Source of the DNA: Bin25 sp026709415
GTDB taxonomy: Bacteria; Bacteroidota; Bacteroidia; Flavobacteriales; Flavobacteriaceae
Reading direction: 5' to 3'
NCBI GenBank assembly: GCA_965200045.1
Contig: OZ241330.1
Coordinates: 1,054,001-1,118,000 of the forward strand
DNA: 64,000 bases
Shown: piece after piece, positions 1 through 8,807 of the stretch
Numbering within the stretch: the stretch's first letter is position 1
Layout: each line of letters begins with the position of its first letter
Notes under the pieces: model-generated
Database searches by the model: none
What the model was told of the DNA's origin: nothing
What the model saw: the letters and a program-made list of their open reading frames with translations, nothing else
Made by a program: the position numbers and the translations under genes

Positions 1-70
1 CGATTCAGCAAATTATCTTTGGTTGTAGTCGTATATGAACATCTGAATTATGGGCAATAAAATTAAGGAT

Positions 71-78
71 TAATTTTG
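71..78 (+). promoter_or_regulatory. Candidate -7 promoter box of the amidase gene
   Basis: The octamer TAATTTTG matches the Bacteroidota primary-sigma -7 consensus TAnnTTTG and ends 17 bases before the ATG at 96. I see no convincing -33 TTTG/TTG at the usual spacing, so only half of the promoter is supported. Confidence 0.35.
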
Positions 79-95
79 CCTAGAATAAACAGTCA

Positions 96-1211
96 ATGGA
101 TAATCTAAATCGTATGAAATCAGTGATTCTTGGATTGGGTCTTGTTTTGCTCTTATCGAAACCCAATAGCTTAGTTGCTCAAATTTCTAATGATGATTCA
201 TTTGTGGTGGTCATCGACCCTGGACATGGAGGAAAAGACCCAGGAGCAATGGCTTTTGGAGCCAAAGAAAAAGATTTGGTTCTTTCTATGAGTAAAAAAA
301 TAGCTACAGAATTAAAAAATCATGAGGGTATTCAGGTGATTTTAACACGCCACACCGATAAGTTCATCGAATTATGGCGCAGAGCTCAAATTGCCAATGA
401 AATAAAAAGATCAGATAATAAAGCAGGCGCGGATTTATTTATTTCTGTGCATTGTGATGCCATTCGAAATCCAAGTATTCAGGGAGCTCATGCTTTTGTT
501 ATGGGGACTCACGTCAGTAAAAGAAACTACGAAGTTGCAAAGCACGAAAATTCGGTTGTTTTTTTAGAAGATGGATATGAAGAAAATTATCCCGGATTTA
601 ATCCGAATGATCCTCAAACGGTTATTGCTCTATTTGATGTTCAACAAGATTACCTCAACAAAAGCATCAGGGCAGCAAAATTCATTCACGACCGCATTGA
701 ATTTGATTTAAAGAGAAAAGTTAGAAACATCAAACAAGCCGGATTTCTAGTTCTTCATCAAACGAATGTTCCCAGTGTTTTATTTGAAGCCGGATTTTTA
801 ACCAACTCTAATGATGCTAGCTATTTAAAGTCGGTCAAAGGTCAAAAAGAAATTGCCAAAGCGGTTGCTGATGCGATTGTGGATTACCGTGATTGGGTCA
901 ATAGCAACACATTAGTTCCAGAAGATGATCTTCGTCTTAATACGGCTGAAATTGAAGATTATTCAAAAGGAGAGAGTTATCGAATTCAACTCGTTGTATC
1001 GAATGTGGATAGAAGTCCTTATGACTCGTATTTTAAAGAACTGTCTCCCATATCCAAAGAATCGTATAATCATTTGATTAGGTATTATTATGGAATGACT
1101 CGATCTTTAGACCAAGCTAAACGATATAAAAACGATGCGATTTCAAGAGGCTTTAAAGGGGCAGGAATTGTTAAATTTATTGACGGAAAACGAACCAATG
1201 AATGGCAATAA
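96..1211 (+). CDS. N-acetylmuramoyl-L-alanine amidase (Amidase_3) with SPOR-like tail
   Basis: Predicted zinc amidase that cleaves the amide bond between MurNAc and the peptide stem of peptidoglycan in the periplasm, typically during cell separation. An N-terminal hydrophobic signal (about residues 8-28) leads into the domain opening VVIDPGHGGKDPGA with the first zinc His, followed by the Glu in AKEKD, an RHTD segment and SVHCDA with the second zinc His; a late FEAGFLTN block holds the conserved catalytic-type Glu. The last 75 residues look like a SPOR-type peptidoglycan-binding fold. Length 371 aa is normal. An internal ATG at 114 is an alternative start giving a tighter signal peptide. The mce gene found next to such amidases in this phylum lies downstream here but is separated by an inserted gene and recombinase debris. 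Confidence 0.93.
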   Translation: MDNLNRMKSVILGLGLVLLLSKPNSLVAQISNDDSFVVVIDPGHGGKDPGAMAFGAKEKDLVLSMSKKIATELKNHEGIQVILTRHTDKFIELWRRAQIANEIKRSDNKAGADLFISVHCDAIRNPSIQGAHAFVMGTHVSKRNYEVAKHENSVVFLEDGYEENYPGFNPNDPQTVIALFDVQQDYLNKSIRAAKFIHDRIEFDLKRKVRNIKQAGFLVLHQTNVPSVLFEAGFLTNSNDASYLKSVKGQKEIAKAVADAIVDYRDWVNSNTLVPEDDLRLNTAEIEDYSKGESYRIQLVVSNVDRSPYDSYFKELSPISKESYNHLIRYYYGMTRSLDQAKRYKNDAISRGFKGAGIVKFIDGKRTNEWQ

Positions 1212-1429
1212 GTTCCTAACACTTGAATTAAAACATGTTTTGAATTTCCGTGCAACTATAGTTCAACATTTTATCTTTTCTTAACTTTTGATCTTATCGT
1301 ATTATCTGCGACTGAACTGTGCCCTATGGTCTGGGCAGTTATTGTCCAGATGAACTACCTATAACTTGTGTTTTCGTCTGGAGTTTAGGGTCTAAAAAAG
1401 CTTTGGAAGATTCAATTCACGAAAACGAC

Positions 1430-2065
1430 TCAATCTTTTTTGTTTCTATTATTGGGTTTTTGATTTGGATCGGTATCTTCCCCTTCATCATCTCCTTTGT
1501 CGGAATCTTTTCCCACATCTTTTTCTAGTTTTTTAATCTGAAGGTTTTGTATTTTCAATGTGTTCTCGTGCTCTTTTTTTTCTCTCAACTCTCTCTCTTC
1601 CTCTCTCTTTCTTTCTCTAAGCTCTTTCTCTTTTTCTCTCTGTTCTCTCTCTTCCTCTCTCTTTCTTTCTCTAAGCTCTTTCTCTTTTTCTCTCTGTTCT
1701 CTCTCTTCTTCTCTCTTTCTTTCTCTGAGCTCTTTCTCTTTTTCTCTCTGTTTTCTCTCTTCCTCTCTCTTTCTTTCTCTGAGCTCTTTCTCTTTTTCTC
1801 TCTGTTTTCTCTCTTCCTCTCTCTTTCTTTCTCTGAGCTCTTTCTCTTTTTCTCTCAACTCTTTCTCTTTTTCTCTCTGCTCTCTTGCATCAGCTATTTT
1901 GCTTGCTTTTTGAGAGAGAAAAAACCGATAGATAAGCCAAGAGATACCAAAAATACCAAGCCCTCCTGTAATCCAAGGGTTCACTTCTTCTATAAATGTC
2001 GAAACCAGCATCACCGTAATGATTCCTGCTACTTCTATAATTGGTAGATCTAATGTATCTTCCAT
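1430..2065 (-). CDS. Membrane-anchored charged single-helix/coiled-coil protein with 18-residue repeats
   Basis: No family recognised. Two hydrophobic segments (about residues 9-27 and 32-50) are followed by roughly 100 residues of almost pure Glu/Arg/Lys arranged as an 18-residue repeat beginning REKEKELRER, then a short amphipathic stretch and an acidic, Asn/Lys-rich tail. The alternating E and R/K pattern is typical of stable single alpha helices or long coiled coils, so a rigid spacer or scaffold at the inner membrane is plausible. A good promoter lies immediately upstream, which supports expression. The gene sits between the amidase and the mce gene, next to a dead serine recombinase, so it may be an insertion into a conserved envelope neighbourhood. 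Function unknown. Confidence 0.7.
   Translation of the reverse strand: MEDTLDLPIIEVAGIITVMLVSTFIEEVNPWITGGLGIFGISWLIYRFFLSQKASKIADAREQREKEKELREKEKELRERKREEERKQREKEKELRERKREEERKQREKEKELRERKREEEREQREKEKELRERKREEEREQREKEKELRERKREEERELREKKEHENTLKIQNLQIKKLEKDVGKDSDKGDDEGEDTDPNQKPNNRNKKD
1586..1885 (-). repeat. 54-bp coding minisatellite
   Basis: About five head-to-tail copies of a 54-bp unit (18 codons) inside the charged-helix gene. On the plus strand it appears as an almost pure pyrimidine tract of CTCTTTCT-type words, so the coding strand is purine-only. Copies differ by a few substitutions (KQ versus EQ at the unit end; AAGCTC versus GAGCTC on the plus strand). Copy number changes would keep the reading frame. 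Confidence 0.9.
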
Positions 2066-2072
2066 GATAATA

Positions 2073-2102
2073 CAAAGTTAAAATCTTTTTTATTTTTTCA
2101 AA
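2073..2102 (-). promoter_or_regulatory. Bacteroidota promoter of the charged-helix gene
   Basis: On the minus strand TTTG (2099-2102), an 18-base spacer and TAACTTTG (2073-2080) match the -33/-7 consensus. The -7 box ends only seven bases before the ATG at 2065, so the transcript would start at or next to the start codon and be nearly leaderless. The -33 element lies inside the tail of the recombinase remnant. Confidence 0.6.
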
Positions 2103-2401
2103 TTCCATGCAATATACTTTTTCACTTGCCTTATCGTTGTCGAAATCACTTGCCATCGACTCTAGATATCCTGATAGGTTTTTCCTTTGTTTAAAAAACT
2201 GACAATCTTTTTGGGTTTGGACAAAATTTTTTTTCTGGTTTCCACCTTGCCGACTTTTCGTCCAAATGTACCACCTCGTTCTGGATAGGCCTGTACGCCT
2301 TGTCTAGTGCGTTCGAAAAGGGCTTGGCGTTCCATTTTATACAAACAACTCATCACCGGGAGGATAACTTTCCAATAGGGACTTTCCTTTTTCGTCGTGA
2401 C
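2090..2401 (-). pseudogene. Serine recombinase (resolvase) C-terminal remnant
   Basis: An open stretch on the minus strand reads a resolvase-like helix (MERQALFERTRQGVQAY), the linker GGTFGRK, and a HTH entry ending GKTYQDI. A TAG at about 2160 then interrupts the frame, after which it continues SRWQVISTTIRQVKKYI, which is the expected helix-turn-helix of the same family. The catalytic N-terminal domain (Ser nucleophile, Arg residues) is missing, so this is a dead fragment of a mobile-element or phage resolvase. A DNA-binding-only role cannot be excluded but is unlikely given the stop. Confidence 0.65.
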
Positions 2402-2754
2402 TTAAAGAGATATGTTTCTAACTCACTAAAAATCTTTTTCCAATACGGATCATCTTTCATAAACTACGGTATACCAAATATTAATTTACTACCATAAAGG
2501 CCGTAGTTTTTCCCTTGCCTTTAGCGCCATTGGTTGTATTTGTATGTGGATTTTTAGACCGTTTTTAGTCTCCCAATACAGTCCTAACAATGGGACATAA
2601 CATTCGATTCTTAGGGAGATTTTTTAAGACCTTTCCAAATTATGTGATAGCTTTCATTGCAACAATAGGTTACCACTTGATTTAGAATAAATATTAAATG
2701 CGAATGCTGAACTTAGCTAGCAATTATTAGTAATTTTGTGACAGTTTTTAAGCT
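2402..2754. other. Gene-poor gap before the mce gene
   Basis: No intact gene. A 35-codon minus-strand ORF begins near 2460 (MKDDPYWKKIF...), and scattered short frames upstream look like further debris of the same inserted element as the resolvase remnant. Apart from the -7 box at 2731-2738, nothing else is recognisable. Confidence 0.4.
2731..2738 (+). promoter_or_regulatory. Candidate -7 box of the mce gene
   Basis: TAATTTTG fits TAnnTTTG and lies 16 bases before the TTG start at 2755; no clear -33 partner. It supports a separate transcript for the mce gene rather than co-transcription with the amidase. Confidence 0.35.
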
Positions 2755-3693
2755 TTGAAATTTTCAAAAGAAGTCAAGGTTACCATAATTTTTGTTGCAG
2801 GAGTTGCTTTATTTATAATAGGTTACTCTTTTTTGAGAAATAATTTTATTCTTTCTGGATCAAAAAAGATTTATAGCTATTTCGAAAATGTGGAAGGTCT
2901 TGGTCTCGGCGCTAAAGTAACGGTCAACGGGTTTTCGGTTGGTTCGGTAACCGGTATCGACTTTTCGGAAGATTTTTCTGCATTAAAAGTGGAAATGAAT
3001 GTTCGCTCAGATTTGACGTTTTCAAAAAATAGTACGGCCATACTTTATGAAACTAGCTTAATAGGCGGAAGAGCCATACAAATCATTCCTGTTTATGAAG
3101 CCGATGTGATTCAACAAGGAGATGTCCTGCCTTCAGTGATTAAACCGGTTTTAACAGCACTAATCAATGATCAATTTGCACCACTTCAGACCAAATTAGA
3201 AAACTTAATTTCAAATCTAGATTCATTAGTTATCGGCTTTAACGCAGTATTCGATAATACGGGACAAGTGAAGTTAAGAAATGCGCTAGAAGATTTCACA
3301 CTCATCGTTGATAATGTTAATCAATTATCCAGCGAAATTGTCGTTGGTATTCGAAATAATCAAGAGGCTGTGAATCAGACTTTAACCGATGTTGCCATGG
3401 CTTCCAAAAATATGAAATCCCTTTCGGATTCTTTGATTGGAATTGATTTGAATTATACGGTATCAAAAATGAACAATCTCATTGGAGATATTGACTCAAT
3501 GGTTAGTTTGATGCAGTCCAATAAAGGGACCATAGGACAATTAGTAACCGATCCGAACCTATATGAAAATCTAAACCAAACAACCCAAACTTTAAATGCT
3601 CTGATGCTGGATTTGCAGACCAATCCCAAGAAGTATGTTCATTTTTCTTTGTTTGGTAGAAGAAACAAAACCAAAACAAACAACTCGAATTAG
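2755..3693 (+). CDS. MCE/MlaD family lipid-transport protein
   Basis: Substrate-binding component of an Mla-type ABC lipid transporter, holding phospholipid in the periplasm while anchored in the inner membrane. One N-terminal transmembrane helix (about residues 8-25) is followed by the MCE domain (about 35-115) with the characteristic FENVEGLGLGAKVTVNG and VGSVTGI segments, then a long helical C-terminal region typical of hexameric MlaD/PqiB-like needles. The start is TTG; no closer ATG preserves the membrane helix. 312 aa is usual for the Bacteroidota form. The permease and ATPase genes are not in this window. Confidence 0.88.
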   Translation: MKFSKEVKVTIIFVAGVALFIIGYSFLRNNFILSGSKKIYSYFENVEGLGLGAKVTVNGFSVGSVTGIDFSEDFSALKVEMNVRSDLTFSKNSTAILYETSLIGGRAIQIIPVYEADVIQQGDVLPSVIKPVLTALINDQFAPLQTKLENLISNLDSLVIGFNAVFDNTGQVKLRNALEDFTLIVDNVNQLSSEIVVGIRNNQEAVNQTLTDVAMASKNMKSLSDSLIGIDLNYTVSKMNNLIGDIDSMVSLMQSNKGTIGQLVTDPNLYENLNQTTQTLNALMLDLQTNPKKYVHFSLFGRRNKTKTNNSN

Positions 3694-3742
3694 ATTCTAA
3701 CACGATATAAGCACTATTTCATATTCTAAATAAACCATAATA

Positions 3743-4177
3743 ATGGACCGTAAAGAAGCAGAAAATTTATTGCACCAAAAAGTAGAAGAAGGGTTAACGG
3801 TTAGTCCTGTTTTACCAAAAGGGGTTAAAAATTATTTAGTCGACATCGACGGAACTATTTGCGATGATATTCCAAATGAAGAACCTCATCGAATGGAAAC
3901 GGCACGCGTTTATCCAGATGCTTTAAAAACATTAAACAAATGGTATGACCAAGGTCATTTGATCTGTTTTTTTACGGCAAGAGTGGAATCACATAGAGAA
4001 GTCACTGAGCGATGGTTGAAAAAAAACGGATTCAAATACCATAGTTTATTGATGGGCAAACCAAGGGGTGGTAATTATCATTGGATTGATAATCATTTGG
4101 TCAGAGCAACCCGATATAATGGTAAGTTCACCGATTTGGTTCAAAAAGAAGTTACCATTGAAGTTTTCGATGATTAA
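3743..4177 (+). CDS. HAD-superfamily hydrolase-like protein
   Basis: Small Rossmannoid HAD protein. DIDGTICDD (D34 and D36) is motif I with nucleophile and acid/base Asp; FFTARVES gives the motif II Thr, GKPRGG supplies the motif III Lys and WIDNH a motif IV Asp. At 144 aa it has essentially no cap domain, suggesting a macromolecular or phosphosugar substrate. Homologs in this phylum are often labelled phosphoheptose isomerase, which the motifs do not support. It follows the mce gene by about 50 bp. Confidence 0.75.
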   Translation: MDRKEAENLLHQKVEEGLTVSPVLPKGVKNYLVDIDGTICDDIPNEEPHRMETARVYPDALKTLNKWYDQGHLICFFTARVESHREVTERWLKKNGFKYHSLLMGKPRGGNYHWIDNHLVRATRYNGKFTDLVQKEVTIEVFDD

Positions 4178-4240
4178 TTTTTTACTGATTTTGGGGGATA
4201 TGGACATTTCTATTTCGATTGATCAATATAAAATCGTTGT

Positions 4241-4729
4241 TTGATGCTGGTATCTTTTGATTCGTTATCAGAGGATTCTAGAATTTGGATTTTTCAGTCC
4301 AACCAATTTCTGAGTTCAAAGCAGATGGATACCATAACATTCGAATTGAATCGATTTTTAAAACAGTGGGTTTCTCATCAAGTTTCGCTGTCTGCAGGAT
4401 TCACCATCATCAATAATTTATTTGTTATCATTGGATTAGATCACAACCAAACGACTAGCGGGTGCTCTATCGATGCCATGATGCATGCCATTCAAGCGAT
4501 TGAAAAACGAATGGACCTCCAACTATTAAATAGAACCAATGTTGCTTTTCAAATCAATGGAAAAATTCAAATGATTGGATTAAATGAATTTCAAGATTTA
4601 ATAAATAGAAAATCAATTAATCGATCGACTGTCGTATTCAACAATATGGTGTCGACTATAAAAGAATTAAAAACCAATTGGAAAGTACCTCTTGAGAACA
4701 GTTGGCATAAACGCTATTTGATGTCATGA
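4241..4729 (+). CDS. Conserved Bacteroidota protein of unknown function
   Basis: 162 aa, no signal peptide and no membrane segment. The sequence is globular with FNNMVSTIKELKTNWKVPLENSWHKRYL at its end trimmed here to its recognisable core, NNMVSTIKELKTNW. Proteins like this sit directly before the NagZ fusion in related genomes and are sometimes labelled ABC transporter ATPase although no Walker motif is present. The stop overlaps the next start by four bases (ATGA), so translation is probably coupled to the hydrolase. Confidence 0.65.
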   Translation: MMLVSFDSLSEDSRIWIFQSNQFLSSKQMDTITFELNRFLKQWVSHQVSLSAGFTIINNLFVIIGLDHNQTTSGCSIDAMMHAIQAIEKRMDLQLLNRTNVAFQINGKIQMIGLNEFQDLINRKSINRSTVVFNNMVSTIKELKTNWKVPLENSWHKRYLMS

Positions 4730-7632
4730 AATTTTTAGGAATCCTTATCCTATGGCCTTTTGGCATTTTTTCTCAGATGCCTAATCCTTTGTTGGTTGAG
4801 GGTGATATACAACAAAAAATATGGGTTGATAGTATCTATAACCGTTTGACTATAGAAGAAAAAGTCGGACAGTTATTCGTTCCGATGGTTTTCTCAGAAG
4901 ATGATCTTCAATTCGATGCGACTTTGAAATTGATTAAAGAAAATCACATTGGGGGTTTGATTTTTTCAAGAGGTGGACCAGTAAAACAATCACAATGGTT
5001 AAACGAATTTCAAAAGCACTCTAAAGTACCTTTATTAATCAGCATGGATGCCGAATGGGGTGTTGGCATGAGACTCGATTCAGTGATTGATTTCCCATGG
5101 GCTATGACGCTTGGTGCCATCCAGGACTTGGAATTGATTGAACGCATGGCTTATCAAATGGGTAAACATGCCAAACGGTTAGGAATTCATATGAATCATG
5201 GACCTGTGTTGGATGTCAATACCAATCCCGATAATCCAATCATTGGCAATCGCTCTTTTGGAGAATCTAAAAAAAGAGTCACGGCATCGGCATTAGCTTA
5301 TATGAATGGCCATCATAAAGCCGGTGTTTTAACAACCGGCAAGCATTTTCCAGGGCATGGAGATACCGATGCCGATTCTCATCTGACATTACCGACCATC
5401 TCACATTCGAAAAGCCATATTGAAGAAGTTGAAATTTATCCCTATCAAGAATTGATTAAAAAGGGCCTTCCATCGGTCATGGTCGCTCATTTGAATGTTC
5501 CGAGTTTAACTGATTCGGTGATCCCTACTTCACTATCTAAAAGAGTGATTACGGATATTTTAAAATCAAAAATGGATTTTAAAGGATTGATTTTAACAGA
5601 CGCACTCAATATGAAAGGAGCGACAATGTATGCTCCCGCTAAGGGAATGGACAAAATGGCTTTTCAAGCAGGGAATGATGTTTTATTGATATCCAATGAT
5701 ATTCCTTGGGGCATACAATCTATAGTGCAGGCGGTCAAATCAGGTGAAATTACCCATCAACGGTTGGCTCATTCAGTAAAAAAGATTTTAAAAGCCAAAT
5801 ACAAAGTGGGATTAGCTGATTATAAAGCGGTTGAAACTAAAAATCTCATTGAAGATTTAAATCCCCCTTCGGATCAGCTATTGCTTAATAAGGCTATCAA
5901 AAGTGCATTGACGTTGGTTCATAATAAAACAAATCGCATTCCCATTCAGGACTTTAGTACGTTAGGGTATTTTAAAATAGGTGATGCTGACGGGGATGTG
6001 TTTAAAGACCAATTATCTCGGTATGTGACTCTTGAGGAACTCAACGGACAAAATTTAGAAAATTTAGATGCTAATGGTCTTGGATTTGATACGGTATTGA
6101 TTGCTTACCATAAAAAAAATCATTCCCCTTATGTGGATTATCGATTTAATGAAAGGGAACTAAAAACTATAGAGACGCTGACTAAAAAAAAGGATGTCAT
6201 ATTGGTGAGTTTTACTAGTCCGTACGCTTTAGGTCAAATCAAATCACCAGATGATATTGAATCGATTGTGGTCGCTTATCAAAATTCGAAACAAGCTCAA
6301 ATAATCACGGCTGATGCATTGATGGGTTATCATTCGATTAAAGGCAAACTACCCGTTTCACCATCCAAAAGTATTGAATGGGGCTCTGGAATAGAACTCA
6401 GCGTCACCAAATCCATGCCCTATGTGGATCCTCGAGATGTTGGCTTTGACTCTGAAAAATTGAATCAACTCGATGAGTTTGCCCAAGTGATTATCGATTC
6501 AATGATAACTCCGGGATTACAAATACTAGTGGCTCGAAAAGGGAAAATAGCATACCATAAAAGTTTTGGATATCATACATACGCCAAAGAAATTAAAGTG
6601 GAAAACAATCATTTATATGATTTAGCCTCACTAACAAAAATTTTAGCAACGGTTCCCATGATTATGCAGGATGTCAGTAATGGAAAATTGCAATTAGATC
6701 AAAAATTAAAGCATCTGATACCAAAAGCAGCCAAAACCAATAAAAGTGAAATAACCATCAAGCAAATTCTTTCACACCAATCCGGATTGCATTCATGGAT
6801 TCCATTTTATTTAGCAACGCTTGATAGTATCAATAATAAACCTTTGAATGATTTGTATAGTCAAAATTATTCTGAAGAATATCCCACTTTAGTTTTTGAT
6901 GGACTTTTTCTTCATTCTGATTATACCCAAGAAATCTTGAATGAAATATATTCTTCTGCAATACGACCGGTACCTAGCTACCGTTATTCAGATTTGGGAT
7001 TTATTCTTTTGATGGAATATTTTCAACACACCTATCATCAATCATACGATCAATTGGTCAGTCAAAGAATTATCGAACCACTAGGACTCCAACGGACTTC
7101 ATATAATCCCCATGGGTATTTCCCTGATCATCATATTGTTCCTTCGGAATACGACGATTATTTTAGATATGGAATCGTTGATGGTTATGTTCATGATATG
7201 GCCGCAGCACTCATGGGAGGTATCGGTGCACACGCTGGATTATTTGCCAACGCAAAAGATGTTGCGGTGATAATGCAAATGTTTTTAAATAAGGGAGAAT
7301 TCATGGATAAACGGTATTTTGACTCGACAGTCTTTGATTTATTCAATACTAGACATTATCGAAATTTTAACAATGATCGGGCACTAGGGTTTGATAAAAA
7401 AAGAAAAATCAATAGCCGACGTCTTAATGTTGCCACGGACGCCTCCGACTCTAGTTTTGGTCATTTTGGGTTTACTGGAACCTTTGCCTGGGCTGATCCA
7501 GAACACGATTTGATTTTTGTTTTGCTATCCAATCGAACCTATCCAAGCATGGCAAATGATTTGATTTCAAAAAAATATATTCGACCACGTATGCACCAGT
7601 TGGTGTACGAAATCTTATTAGAAGGAAATTAA
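4726..7632 (+). CDS. GH3 beta-N-acetylglucosaminidase (NagZ-like) fused to a serine beta-lactamase-like domain
   Basis: Two enzymes in one 968-aa polypeptide. The GH3 half (about 20-360) carries the NagZ signature KHFPGHGDTDADSH at 206-219 and the catalytic Asp in LTDALNMKGA (D292), predicting removal of GlcNAc from muropeptides. A middle GH3 C-terminal-like region (about 370-550) follows. The C-terminal half (about 575-960) is a class C beta-lactamase/PBP fold with SLTK at 635-638, the tyrosine motif YSD at 754-756 and an HFG motif at 913-915, so a D-peptidase or esterase activity is likely. A short N-terminal signal (FLGILILWPFGIFS) suggests periplasmic location. The fusion is a recurring architecture in this phylum and fits peptidoglycan recycling. 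Confidence 0.92.
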   Translation: MKFLGILILWPFGIFSQMPNPLLVEGDIQQKIWVDSIYNRLTIEEKVGQLFVPMVFSEDDLQFDATLKLIKENHIGGLIFSRGGPVKQSQWLNEFQKHSKVPLLISMDAEWGVGMRLDSVIDFPWAMTLGAIQDLELIERMAYQMGKHAKRLGIHMNHGPVLDVNTNPDNPIIGNRSFGESKKRVTASALAYMNGHHKAGVLTTGKHFPGHGDTDADSHLTLPTISHSKSHIEEVEIYPYQELIKKGLPSVMVAHLNVPSLTDSVIPTSLSKRVITDILKSKMDFKGLILTDALNMKGATMYAPAKGMDKMAFQAGNDVLLISNDIPWGIQSIVQAVKSGEITHQRLAHSVKKILKAKYKVGLADYKAVETKNLIEDLNPPSDQLLLNKAIKSALTLVHNKTNRIPIQDFSTLGYFKIGDADGDVFKDQLSRYVTLEELNGQNLENLDANGLGFDTVLIAYHKKNHSPYVDYRFNERELKTIETLTKKKDVILVSFTSPYALGQIKSPDDIESIVVAYQNSKQAQIITADALMGYHSIKGKLPVSPSKSIEWGSGIELSVTKSMPYVDPRDVGFDSEKLNQLDEFAQVIIDSMITPGLQILVARKGKIAYHKSFGYHTYAKEIKVENNHLYDLASLTKILATVPMIMQDVSNGKLQLDQKLKHLIPKAAKTNKSEITIKQILSHQSGLHSWIPFYLATLDSINNKPLNDLYSQNYSEEYPTLVFDGLFLHSDYTQEILNEIYSSAIRPVPSYRYSDLGFILLMEYFQHTYHQSYDQLVSQRIIEPLGLQRTSYNPHGYFPDHHIVPSEYDDYFRYGIVDGYVHDMAAALMGGIGAHAGLFANAKDVAVIMQMFLNKGEFMDKRYFDSTVFDLFNTRHYRNFNNDRALGFDKKRKINSRRLNVATDASDSSFGHFGFTGTFAWADPEHDLIFVLLSNRTYPSMANDLISKKYIRPRMHQLVYEILLEGN

Positions 7633-7633
7633 A

Positions 7634-8779
7634 TTGAAAATTGCTATTGTTTGTTATCCCACTTTTGGTGGGAGCGGAGTGGTTGCCACCGAATTAGGTA
7701 AAGCCCTATCGAGAAGTAAAGGTCATGAGGTTCATTTTATCACATATTCTCATCCGGTTCGACTGGACGAACTGGGAGCCCATCTCCGTTTTCATGAAGT
7801 GGATGTTCCTCAATATGTGTTGTTTCGCTATCAACCCTATGAGTTAGCTTTATCAAGCAAACTCGTTGAAGTAGTTCAAAAACACCAAATTGATCTACTC
7901 CATGTTCATTATGCCATTCCGCATGCCTATGCAGCTTACATGGCTCGAAAAATGCTTGAGGATATGGGAATCACATTACCCATTGTCACCACATTACATG
8001 GAACAGATATCACGCTGGTTGGGAAAAATCAATTATACAAACCAGCGGTAACATTTTCTATCAACCATTCTGATGCCGTCACCGCCGTGTCTAAAAGTTT
8101 AAAAGCAGATACCATCAAACTTTTTGATATCAAACAAGATATTCAGGTGATTCCCAATTTTATTGATATTCAAAAACATTTAGCGAGTAATATTCAATGC
8201 AATAGAAGTTTGATTGAACCGGATTTAAATAAAAAAATCATTACTCATATCAGCAATTTTAGACCATTGAAAAGAGTAGTCGATGTCTTGAAAGTATTTC
8301 AGAAAATTAAAGAACAGTTGCCATCAAAATTATTAATGGTTGGACATGGACCAGAACGTAAAAAAGCCTATCAATATTGTAAAAACAGAAATCTTTTGAA
8401 CGATGTCATGTTTTTGGGTGAGAGTTCAGAAATTCAAAAAATTCTCTGTGCATCGGATTTGTTTTTATTGCCTTCAGAGTCTGAAAGCTTTGGTTTAGCT
8501 GCCCTTGAAGCAATGCTTCATAAAGTTCCTGTGGTTTCAACCAATATTGGTGGTTTACCCGAAGTGAATAGGCATAATTATTCCGGATTAACTTATCCCT
8601 TGGGTGATATCCAAGCCATGGCAGAAGGGGCGATCAAAATACTATCGAACCCCCAAGTTCATTCAAAGTTCCAGAAGCAGGCATTTGAAAATGCCAAACG
8701 ATTTGATGTCAATGGAGTGATTAGAGCCTATGAAAAAGTTTATGAAAAGGCTGTGATGAAAGTTCGTCAATCCACTTAA
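7634..8779 (+). CDS. bshA: BshA, N-acetyl-alpha-D-glucosaminyl L-malate synthase
   Basis: GT4 glycosyltransferase that joins UDP-GlcNAc to L-malate, the first step of bacillithiol synthesis. The N-terminus KIAIVCYPTFGGSGVVATELG, cut here to CYPTFGGSGVVATELG, is diagnostic of BshA; LHVHYAIPHA and TLHGTDITLVG are further family blocks, and PSESESFGLAALEAM contains the GT4 EX7E nucleotide-sugar motif. The start is TTG one base after the stop of the NagZ fusion, so the genes are likely cotranscribed. 381 aa is standard. Other bsh genes are not present in the window. Confidence 0.92.
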   Translation: MKIAIVCYPTFGGSGVVATELGKALSRSKGHEVHFITYSHPVRLDELGAHLRFHEVDVPQYVLFRYQPYELALSSKLVEVVQKHQIDLLHVHYAIPHAYAAYMARKMLEDMGITLPIVTTLHGTDITLVGKNQLYKPAVTFSINHSDAVTAVSKSLKADTIKLFDIKQDIQVIPNFIDIQKHLASNIQCNRSLIEPDLNKKIITHISNFRPLKRVVDVLKVFQKIKEQLPSKLLMVGHGPERKKAYQYCKNRNLLNDVMFLGESSEIQKILCASDLFLLPSESESFGLAALEAMLHKVPVVSTNIGGLPEVNRHNYSGLTYPLGDIQAMAEGAIKILSNPQVHSKFQKQAFENAKRFDVNGVIRAYEKVYEKAVMKVRQST

Positions 8780-8807
8780 ATTAGATTGGGATTATATTTT
8801 TCAATTT

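Noticed and set aside
1586..1885. CRISPR array
   Set aside because: The direct repeats are contiguous and coding, without spacers.
1547..2047. Long plus-strand frames rich in Ser, Leu and Phe
   Set aside because: They are antisense products of the 54-bp repeat; the minus-strand frame has the promoter, the membrane segments and the sensible composition.
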